Assembly (NCBI RefSeq): GCF_004348725.1 | Contig: NZ_SMKR01000069.1 | Location: 1 to 34,995 of the forward strand | From: Kribbella turkmenica | GTDB taxonomy: Bacteria; Actinomycetota; Actinomycetes; Propionibacteriales; Kribbellaceae | Length of the DNA: 34,995 nt | Reading direction: 5' to 3' | Position numbers and translations under genes: made by a program | Shown here: piece by piece, positions 23,115 through 29,594 of the stretch | Position numbering within the stretch: the first letter of the stretch is position 1 | How the letters are laid out: the number at the start of each line of letters is the position of its first letter | The notes under the pieces: generated by a model | The model's database searches: none | The model's input: the letters and a program-made list of their open reading frames with translations, nothing else | What the model was told of the DNA's origin: nothing

Positions 23115-26100
23115 TTACCGGCAGCCCGGGCCCGCCGCGGCCTCGGCTGCGGTTGTGCCGACGAGACCCGCTGGTACGCACGGCACGTCGATCCGGCCGG
23201 AGACGAGGTCGTGGCGAAGGTCCTCCAGCCGTCCGGCGTACGGGGTGATGAAGCCGCCGGATTGCGTGAGCTCGATGCCGCCGTTGGACAGGTCGTACTC
23301 GCGGAGGCCGGGTGTCAGGGTCCCGTCCAGCCAGGAGCGCAGGCCGTCGTACATTGCCACGTCGAAGCGGATGACCATCGAGGTCAGGACGTGCTCCCGA
23401 CTTTCTACCCTGGTAATCCAGTCGCCGTTGAGATAGGCGTCGTCGTCCACTCCGATTCCCCAGAGCTGCCGATCGAGCTGCGTGGAGAGTACGGCGACCT
23501 CGTCCAGCGCCCCGTACTGCGCGCCACCGGCGGCCGGGAAGATGACGTCCGCTCCTGCACGGACCATTTCGCGGGTTGTCCGGCGCGCCCCGACCTGGTC
23601 GAAGAAGCCGGTGTAGTCAGGGACACGGCTGAGGTACGTCGACAGCACCCGGGCACCCGGAGTCACCGCGCGGACCCCGGCGACGAATCCGGCCTCGAAT
23701 CTGCGCAGTACGTCGGTGTCGGCGCCGCCGATGAAGCCGACGGTCCCCGACTTGCTGGCCATGGCGGCCGCTGCCCCGGCAAGAAACGCGCCGTCCTGGT
23801 GGGCGAAGCCGATGGACGTCACGTTCGGCTCGTCGACGATACCGGTGAACATCAGGAAGTCGACGTCGCGATGGCGGCGGGCGACTGGTGCCAGGTCGGT
23901 GTCGTTGGTGGTGACGATGACCAAGTCGTCGCCTTGCGCTGCGAAGCGTTCCGCAGCCGATTCGGCCGATTCGACATCGACGTCGACCTTGGCCAGCGCG
24001 AAGCGGTTCTCATCGGCGACGCGGTCCAGGCCGAGCTCGAGGTACCGGTCGATGTGTCCGGTGCGGTGATAGACCCATCCCACTCGGGGGGTGGACTGCC
24101 CGCCGGGTGTGAGTAAGCCGAAAGCGGCCGACACGCCGGCGAACAGCACGGCCGCCACCGCAACGAGCAGCCAGCGCCGCGACCGCCGCTCGAGACGCCT
24201 GCGGGATTCGGCCAGGGCGGCCGCCCGTGCCATCTCGTCGTCGACCATGGTCTGCGAGGCATCGAGAAACGCCGCCTCTGGTCCGCTCAGCTGCAGCACG
24301 CCCTCAGCGCGCCAGTTCTGGAACTGCTCGAGCCGCGAGCCGCGGAGCAGATAGCCGGCATCGTGTTCCGCGGCGTGCCATTCCTCGAGGGCGACCCGCA
24401 GCGCACCGTGCCGCTCCAAGGCGGTGCGGTGCCTCCGCAGAAGGTTTGCGAGCCAGGGCCATCGCTCGAACAACGCGTCGTGAGCCACCTCGACGGTGGC
24501 GTGTCCTGTCTGCTCGTCCCGGTCGAAAGTGATCAGGTGGTGGCGACCGACGGCCCTGAGGACGTCGGAAATGGCGGCGGGGTCGACTCCGGTGAGTGCT
24601 CCGAGTTCCCGGGCGGGCGTGCGCCGCCGGACGATCTGGCCGCCTTCCACGCGGACCAGGCGAAGGAAAATCTGGGTGGCCGCGGCGGCGACCTCGTCCG
24701 GCCAGCCGCGCCGAATCTGCTCGGCACGCCGGGTCAAGGCCGCCTGCAGGCCACCGATCGCCTGGTAGCCGGCCAGGTCGAGCGCGGATCGGCTCCGGTC
24801 GAAGAGTTCGGTGAGAGCGAACTGCAGGAGTGGCAGCTGTGCTGGCTGGTCGGCGGTGGCGGCGACGAGCTCCGCGAGCAGCGCAGGTTCGACCGCGACT
24901 CCGACGCGGCTCGCCGGGGCGACCACGGCCGCTTCGACTTCCGCGGCCGTCATCGGCAGTACGTTCACCACCCCGGCGGCGAAGATTTCGGCGAACCCCG
25001 GCTGCCGTAGCGGCCGGTCGTAGAGGTCCGCCCGAAGCGCGAGCAGGAGACTCACCCCGGGCTGGGCCGAGAGGTTGGCCAGTCGGTCGAGAAGGGCGCG
25101 CACCTGCGCCTCGTCCAGTGCCAGCAGGTGTTCCTCGAACTGGTCCATCACCACGAGCACGGGCATTCCGGCGGACGCGTGTGGTCCGGCCGCACCCCCG
25201 GCGCGTGCGGCGGCGACCCGCGACTCGATCTCGTCCGGGTCGTGCACGTCGGGCGCCAGCTCGACGATGGCAGTTCGCCGGGGTTGACTCGCCAGGAGCC
25301 GCGCCAGCACTCCAGCTTTCAGGACGCTCGACTTGCCGGACCCGGATGGACCGACCACCGCGACCAACGGTTGCCCTTCGCCAAGGCGCGCCAGGATCCC
25401 CTCGGTCAGAGCCTCACGCCCGAAGTAGTCGTCGGCGTCCGCGACCTCGAAGGGCCGCAGGCCCTTGTAGGGATTCCGGTGGACCACCGAGACCGCGACG
25501 GCGGGAACCTCCGGGTCAAGCGCGGGATCGTGGAGAAGGATGCGTTCCTGGAGACCCGCCAGCGAAGGCATCGGGTCCAGGCCGAGTTCGTCACGCAGGC
25601 TCTCCCGGTACACGGTGTAGGTCCTCAACGCCTCCCGATGCCGCCCGGCGCGGTACAACGCAAGCATGAGCAGTTCCCGGCTGCGTTCGCGATAGGGGTC
25701 CTCGCGGCAGGCACGTTGGGCCCAGGTGACCGCTCGGGCCGGATCTCCGGACGACAGGCACGCCTGGGCGAGATCCTCGAGCACCCGCAGCCGCAAGTCC
25801 TGCCACCGCCGGATCTCAGGCTGAGCGATGGTTTCGAGCGCCGTGTCGGCGAGGGGTTCTCCCTGCCACAGCTCCAGTGCGGCGGTGAGCAGATCCGCTG
25901 CTGACGGCCTCATCTCCGTGACCTCGTGGTGCCCTTCGTCGGCCAGCTGCTCGAAGCGGATGACGTCCAGCGCCTCGGCCGGCAGATTCAGCAGGTAGCC
26001 CGGCTTCTGCGTCACGATGCCCCCCGGACCATAGCCGCCGAGGGCTCGCCTCAGGTTCGAGACGTACAGCTGAACAGAGTGTTCCGCCGTACGAGGTCGG

Positions 26101-26312
26101 CGCTCGCCCCAGAGCAGGTCGACTATTCGGTCGGTGCTGACGACGTCGCCACGGTGCAGCAGCAGGATGGCCAGCAGGCTTCGCTGCTTGGGTGGTCCCA
26201 GGTCGACCGGGCTGCCGTCGACAGTGACGCGGAGCGAGCCGAGCATTCGCACGCTGACGCGGTCACCCAGACCCCTGTGGCTGGGGAACCGCCCGCCGAC
26301 CAGGTCACCCAC
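23115..26312 (-). CDS. Membrane-spanning SARP regulator fused to STAND ATPase and BMP-type ligand-binding domain
   Basis: About 1065 residues from GTG 26312, chosen because GGAGGGGAGG lies just upstream; a TTG at 26330 is also in frame. Domain order: OmpR-like winged helix at about 22-105 (MLGSLRVTVDGSPVDLGPPK, VQLYVSNLRRALG); bacterial transcriptional activation domain at about 112-262 (RFEQLADEG, ALYRAGRHREALRTY); a novel-STAND type NTPase introduced by NPYKGLRPFE (280 on), with Walker A GPSGSGKSS (321-329) and Walker B VLVVMDQFEE (385-394). After an alpha-helical region come one membrane helix at about 714-735 and an extracellular domain (744-1050) of the BMP/PnrA substrate-binding family (FTGIVDEPNVTSIGFAHQDG, GTVGFIGGADTD, FEAGFVAGVRAV). 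No helical transporter domain is present. It is probably a ligand-controlled membrane-bound transcription factor; the ligand is unknown, possibly a nucleoside-like molecule. Confidence 0.85.
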   Translation of the reverse strand: MGDLVGGRFPSHRGLGDRVSVRMLGSLRVTVDGSPVDLGPPKQRSLLAILLLHRGDVVSTDRIVDLLWGERRPRTAEHSVQLYVSNLRRALGGYGPGGIVTQKPGYLLNLPAEALDVIRFEQLADEGHHEVTEMRPSAADLLTAALELWQGEPLADTALETIAQPEIRRWQDLRLRVLEDLAQACLSSGDPARAVTWAQRACREDPYRERSRELLMLALYRAGRHREALRTYTVYRESLRDELGLDPMPSLAGLQERILLHDPALDPEVPAVAVSVVHRNPYKGLRPFEVADADDYFGREALTEGILARLGEGQPLVAVVGPSGSGKSSVLKAGVLARLLASQPRRTAIVELAPDVHDPDEIESRVAAARAGGAAGPHASAGMPVLVVMDQFEEHLLALDEAQVRALLDRLANLSAQPGVSLLLALRADLYDRPLRQPGFAEIFAAGVVNVLPMTAAEVEAAVVAPASRVGVAVEPALLAELVAATADQPAQLPLLQFALTELFDRSRSALDLAGYQAIGGLQAALTRRAEQIRRGWPDEVAAAATQIFLRLVRVEGGQIVRRRTPARELGALTGVDPAAISDVLRAVGRHHLITFDRDEQTGHATVEVAHDALFERWPWLANLLRRHRTALERHGALRVALEEWHAAEHDAGYLLRGSRLEQFQNWRAEGVLQLSGPEAAFLDASQTMVDDEMARAAALAESRRRLERRSRRWLLVAVAAVLFAGVSAAFGLLTPGGQSTPRVGWVYHRTGHIDRYLELGLDRVADENRFALAKVDVDVESAESAAERFAAQGDDLVIVTTNDTDLAPVARRHRDVDFLMFTGIVDEPNVTSIGFAHQDGAFLAGAAAAMASKSGTVGFIGGADTDVLRRFEAGFVAGVRAVTPGARVLSTYLSRVPDYTGFFDQVGARRTTREMVRAGADVIFPAAGGAQYGALDEVAVLSTQLDRQLWGIGVDDDAYLNGDWITRVESREHVLTSMVIRFDVAMYDGLRSWLDGTLTPGLREYDLSNGGIELTQSGGFITPYAGRLEDLRHDLVSGRIDVPCVPAGLVGTTAAEAAAGPGCR

Positions 26313-26343
26313 GGCGCACCTCCCCTCCAAGGCAATGTACGAC

Positions 26344-26369
26344 GAGGGCGGAGTGGATGCTCCGCCCTC
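26344..26369 (-). terminator. Hairpin between the secreted-protein gene and the SARP-BMP gene
   Basis: GAGGGCGGAG and CTCCGCCCTC form a perfect 10-bp stem with a 6-base loop, 11 bases after the stop of the small secreted protein gene. No T-tract follows. It may be a terminator, partial terminator or mRNA-stabilising element setting different expression levels for the two genes. Confidence 0.6.
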
Positions 26370-26380
26370 AGTCCTCCGTT

Positions 26381-26857
26381 TCAGCCGGCGACCATTCCGC
26401 GCATCGCGTCGACGATGCCCACAGCCTCGTCACACGGCCCCGGGTAGTAGGTGCCGACGAGCTGACCGTGGCCAGACAGGTTCGCGTACGCGCCCGTGCC
26501 GGAGACAACGCTCCACGTGCCGCGGTCGGCCGGGTCACACGGCGACCAGCGAGCCAGGATGTGGACGACGAACGTTCCCGAGCCGTCGTCGCAGTTGAAG
26601 ACCTTGTCCACTTCGAACGTGAACATGTTGCGACGCTCGGTGACTTCTTGCGAGAGCAGCGCCGTGGTGCCGCTAGGGCAAAGCCTTCGTCCGCTCGCCT
26701 GGAACGTGCCGCTGCCGGCGTCGAACGACTCGGTGACGAGAAGCTCGACGTACCCGTCGCGCGGGGTCGCGCCCGAGGCCGGGACCGCCGCCGACACACC
26801 GGCCGCCGTGACAACGATCGCGACCGCCATCCGCACAACCCACCCAAGATGCCGCAT
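26381..26857 (-). CDS. Small secreted protein, AOC/dirigent-barrel-like, unknown function
   Basis: 158 residues from ATG 26857, preceded by GGAGGAGG. A Sec signal peptide (VVRMAVAIVVTAAGVSAAVP, cleavage near ASGA) precedes a small beta-rich domain of about 125 residues with four cysteines (RRLCPSG, VFNCDDG, SPCDPAD, PGPCDEA), enough for two disulfides. The segment TWSVVSGTGAYANLSGHGQL resembles the closing strands of allene-oxide-cyclase or dirigent-like barrels, a weak resemblance only. It sits 68 bp upstream of the SARP-BMP fusion gene on the same strand, separated by a hairpin. It may be cotranscribed and functionally linked, for example as a regulated product or an outside partner of the sensor; this is inference. 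Confidence 0.75.
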   Translation of the reverse strand: MRHLGWVVRMAVAIVVTAAGVSAAVPASGATPRDGYVELLVTESFDAGSGTFQASGRRLCPSGTTALLSQEVTERRNMFTFEVDKVFNCDDGSGTFVVHILARWSPCDPADRGTWSVVSGTGAYANLSGHGQLVGTYYPGPCDEAVGIVDAMRGMVAG

Positions 26858-27028
26858 TTCCAGACCTCCTCCCGTGGGCGGGTCCATCGCCGCCCGTACC
26901 GGAGGAGCCTTCCAACCGTCGCTCTACAGATGCTCTATCTCACCGCGCAGGCGCCGATTTGTGGCAGGCGGGCGGGACTCGAGGTGCCACCCGACGGCAC
27001 AGTCGTCGTGGTCTCCAGGACGTCGGGC

Positions 27029-28171
27029 TCAACGGTCCGGGAAGCCGGCCAGTTGTTTCGCCAGGTCGTCCTGCGTCCGCTGCAGCTTGCCGGCGAGTCC
27101 GAGGATTGCGTTGCGCAACGGCCGGACCGGTCGGGGCAGGTTGGCCAAGCGGGTCAGCCGGTGCGCGAGCGCGACCACGCGGACCGCCTCGGCGCGACTG
27201 TTCCTCGCGTAGGCGTCCAGGCCGGCCTCGTGGCCGTCGGTCAGGGCTGTGGACAGCGCGTCGGCCAGCGCGACCGCGTCGCGCAGACCCAGGTTCATGC
27301 CCTGGCCGCCGGCCGGGCTGTGCGTGTGCGCGGCATCGCCGGCCAGCAGCACCCGCCCGGCCCGGTAGGTGTCCGCGACCCGCTCGTGAATCCGGAAGCG
27401 CGAACCCCAGATCACCTCGGTCACCCTCGGCGAGTTCTTCTTCGGACCCCGCGCCGTCAGTAACTGCTGGGCGTACGCGAGGTCCGGGTGCTCGGGCGCG
27501 GCGTCGACGGACGCGACCAGCCGGAACGACCCGTCCGGGAGCGGTGCGATCACGAGCAGGCCGGCGGTCGCGAAGGACAGCGAGACCTCCTCGGCCGGCA
27601 GCCCTTCGGCCCGGACGTCGACCAGGCTGAACGACAGTTGCAGGGTGTCGCCCGGCATCTCCACCCCGGCGAGCTCGCGGATGGTGCTGTTCATGCCGTC
27701 GGCGGCGACGACGTACTGCGCCTTGATCACGTCGCCGGTGTCGAGCGTCACCTCGGCGCCGTCCGCGGTCTGACTCAGGCCGGTGGCGACGTACGGGCGG
27801 AGCACGCTCCCACCGAGCTCCTCGAGCCGCTCGAGCAGGATCTCCTCGGTCTGCCACTGCGGGATCATCAACGTGAACGGGTAGTCCGTCGGCAGGTCGC
27901 GGAAGCTGACCGGCACGAGCCGGCGGTCGCCGTCGCGGATGGCGAAGTCGTCCAGCTTCAGCCCCAGCTCGACCAGGCGCTTGCTGACACCGATCCGGTC
28001 GAGCAGCTCCAGCGTCCGGGCATGGATCACGGACGCCCGCGAGGTGTTCGCCCCCTCGGCCTGCTTGTCCACCACGACCACGGAGTGCCCGCGCAGCCGC
28101 AACCCGGCCGCCACCGCCAGCCCGATCGGGCCGGCGCCCACCACCACGACCTCTGCACCCTGCGGAGTCAT
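27029..28171 (-). CDS. FAD-dependent monooxygenase (PheA/TfdB-like aromatic hydroxylase family)
   Basis: 380 residues from ATG 28171, with GAGAGGAG upstream; longer frames run through the regulator gene. Rossmann dinucleotide motif GAGPIG (12-17) with acidic end VVVVDKQAEG; the DG motif in VVAADGMNSTIREL; and the GD motif in RVLLAGDAAHTHSPAGGQGM, followed by NLGLRDAVALADAL. This is the class A flavoprotein hydroxylase pattern using NAD(P)H and oxygen on aromatic or polyketide-like substrates; the substrate is unknown. It is somewhat shorter than the PheA type because the C-terminal thioredoxin-like domain is absent. Divergent from a TetR gene, which probably represses it through the inverted repeat between them. 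Confidence 0.88.
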   Translation of the reverse strand: MTPQGAEVVVVGAGPIGLAVAAGLRLRGHSVVVVDKQAEGANTSRASVIHARTLELLDRIGVSKRLVELGLKLDDFAIRDGDRRLVPVSFRDLPTDYPFTLMIPQWQTEEILLERLEELGGSVLRPYVATGLSQTADGAEVTLDTGDVIKAQYVVAADGMNSTIRELAGVEMPGDTLQLSFSLVDVRAEGLPAEEVSLSFATAGLLVIAPLPDGSFRLVASVDAAPEHPDLAYAQQLLTARGPKKNSPRVTEVIWGSRFRIHERVADTYRAGRVLLAGDAAHTHSPAGGQGMNLGLRDAVALADALSTALTDGHEAGLDAYARNSRAEAVRVVALAHRLTRLANLPRPVRPLRNAILGLAGKLQRTQDDLAKQLAGFPDR

Positions 28172-28195
28172 CGTCGCTCCTCTCATCGCATTTAT

Positions 28196-28251
28196 CAACG
28201 CTTGTTGACTTTTACTGTAGGCAGGCCGGGATGAAAAGTCAACAAGTGTTG
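28196..28251. promoter_or_regulatory. Long inverted repeat operator in the TetR/monooxygenase divergent promoter
   Basis: CAACGCTTGTTGACTTTT (28196-28213) and AAAAGTCAACAAGTGTTG (28234-28251) are reverse complements at 17 of 18 positions, with 20 bases between. For the minus-strand monooxygenase the repeat covers a promoter: TTGACT (28242-28237), 17-bp spacer, TACAGT (28219-28214). The right arm ends 15 bases before the TetR ATG, so repression of both genes is likely. Confidence 0.75.
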
Positions 28252-28266
28252 GCATATGCTGCGGGC

Positions 28267-28818
28267 ATGGCGGAACGGAAGTCGGACCGAACCCGGGCGG
28301 CGATCCTCGCGGCGGCCCGCGAGCGGTTCGGAGCGGACGGGTACGAGCGGGCCACGATCCGGGCGATCGCGGCCGACGCGGCGATCGACCCGGCGATGGT
28401 GATCCGCTACTACGGCACCAAGGAGAAGCTGTTCGCCGCGGCCGCCGAGTTCGATCTCCGGCTGCCCGATCTCCGCGACGTACCGCGGGATCAGCTGGGG
28501 GAGGAGCTGATCCGGCATTTCCTGACACGCTGGGAGGGTGACGACACCCTGCGAGCACTCCTGCGGGCGGCGATGACCCACGAGACCGCGGCCGACCGGA
28601 TGCGGCAGTTGTTCACCGACCAACTCGCGCCGACGCTGCGGGAACTCTTGGTCGACGCCCCGGACGTCCGCGCCGGCCTGGTCGCGAGCCAGGCGCTCGG
28701 CCTCGCGCTGGTCCGCTACATCCTGCAGGTGCCGCCGGTTGCCGGACTGTCCCACGACGACGCCGTGGCCTGGCTCGGCCCGACGCTGACGCGCTACCTC
28801 ACCGCGCCGTTGCCGTGA
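28267..28818 (+). CDS. TetR-family transcriptional repressor
   Basis: 183 residues from ATG 28267; the earlier ATG at 28231 is rejected because the operator repeat overlaps it. The helix-turn-helix is typical: RTRAAILAAARERFGADGYE, ATIRAIAADAAIDPAMVIRY, YGTKEKLFAAAA. The C-terminal ligand-binding helices are not family-specific, so the inducer is unknown. It is divergent from the FAD monooxygenase gene and shares a long inverted repeat with it, suggesting control of that gene and itself. The 3' end overlaps the convergent isomerase-like gene by 20 bp. Confidence 0.92.
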   Translation: MAERKSDRTRAAILAAARERFGADGYERATIRAIAADAAIDPAMVIRYYGTKEKLFAAAAEFDLRLPDLRDVPRDQLGEELIRHFLTRWEGDDTLRALLRAAMTHETAADRMRQLFTDQLAPTLRELLVDAPDVRAGLVASQALGLALVRYILQVPPVAGLSHDDAVAWLGPTLTRYLTAPLP

Positions 28819-29581
28819 TCCATGCCTGTGTGGCGGGGAGGGTCTCCTCCAGCGGAGGAAGGTGGGGGTGCCACTTGAGCTCCCACTCCAGCGACAGGGG
28901 ATAGCCGGTCCCGCTCAGCGTCGCGAGCAGGTCCTGGATGGGGAAGTCGCCGGTGCCGATGGCGACCGGACGGTAGTTCTGCCGGGAGTCCGTGTCCTTG
29001 ATCTGGACGAACTCGATCCAGGGCTCGAGCAGGTCGAAGGCCCGCGCCGGGGTCTCCCCGTGGCTCCAGGTGTGCGCGCTGTCCCAGACGACCTTCACGT
29101 GGTGGCCGGGGACGTCGGTGTCCAGCAGCCGGCAGAGCGCGGCCATCTTCGCTCCGGCCGAGTGCGAGTCGTGGGTCTCCAGCAGGATGCGGGTCTCCGT
29201 CGGCGCGGAGGTGACCCGGTCGAGCGCGCGGATCTCGCCGGCGCTCGGTCCGTCCGGCGTACCGGAGCCGGGGTCGGGGTCGCCGGGGAAGACGCGGACG
29301 CCGCGGGCCCCGAGATCGGCGGCCAGCTCGAGGTGCGCCTCCAGCGGCTGGTCCTCGACCGCGCACAGCTTCACGTAACTGCTGATCGCGAGGATCTCGA
29401 GGCCGGCGTCCTCGATCCTGGTCCGCAGCTCGCGCCGCTGCGCGAAAGTCAGCCCGGTGTTGGTGAACTCCTCGTCCGCGGCGCGGAGCTCCAGGCCTGA
29501 AATATCGTTGCCTTTGGCAAGTTTCAGGACGTGGTCGAGGGGTGCTCCGGGACAGCCGAGGGTCGAGAAGGCGAAAGTCAT
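28799..29581 (-). CDS. Sugar phosphate isomerase/epimerase-like TIM barrel protein
   Basis: 260 residues. An AP-endonuclease-2/xylose-isomerase-like TIM barrel: FAFSTLGCPGAPLDHVLKLA at the start, then GLELRAADEEF, RILLETHDSHSAGA (metal-ligand region), HVKVVWDSAHTWSHGE, FVQIKDTDS and a final LSLEWELKWHP. The acidic and His positions expected for a divalent metal (E in LLETHD, D in WDSAH, E in LEWE) are present. Members isomerise or epimerise small sugars or cyclitols; this substrate is not identifiable. ATG 29581 fits the family start. It ends inside the 3' end of the convergent TetR gene and lies 13 bp from the end of the upstream DUF4328 gene, so cotranscription with that is possible. Confidence 0.82.
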   Translation of the reverse strand: MTFAFSTLGCPGAPLDHVLKLAKGNDISGLELRAADEEFTNTGLTFAQRRELRTRIEDAGLEILAISSYVKLCAVEDQPLEAHLELAADLGARGVRVFPGDPDPGSGTPDGPSAGEIRALDRVTSAPTETRILLETHDSHSAGAKMAALCRLLDTDVPGHHVKVVWDSAHTWSHGETPARAFDLLEPWIEFVQIKDTDSRQNYRPVAIGTGDFPIQDLLATLSGTGYPLSLEWELKWHPHLPPLEETLPATQAWITATAR

Positions 29582-29594
29582 GAACCCTATTCGA

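Noticed and set aside
26961-27000. GTGGCA/TGCCAC and GTGCC/GGCAC repeats after the monooxygenase stop as a terminator
   Set aside because: Stems of 5-6 bp with long loops are expected by chance at this GC content.
28231-28266. Upstream ATG for the TetR gene
   Set aside because: The operator arm overlaps it, and it adds residues with no TetR similarity; ATG 28267 fits the family.
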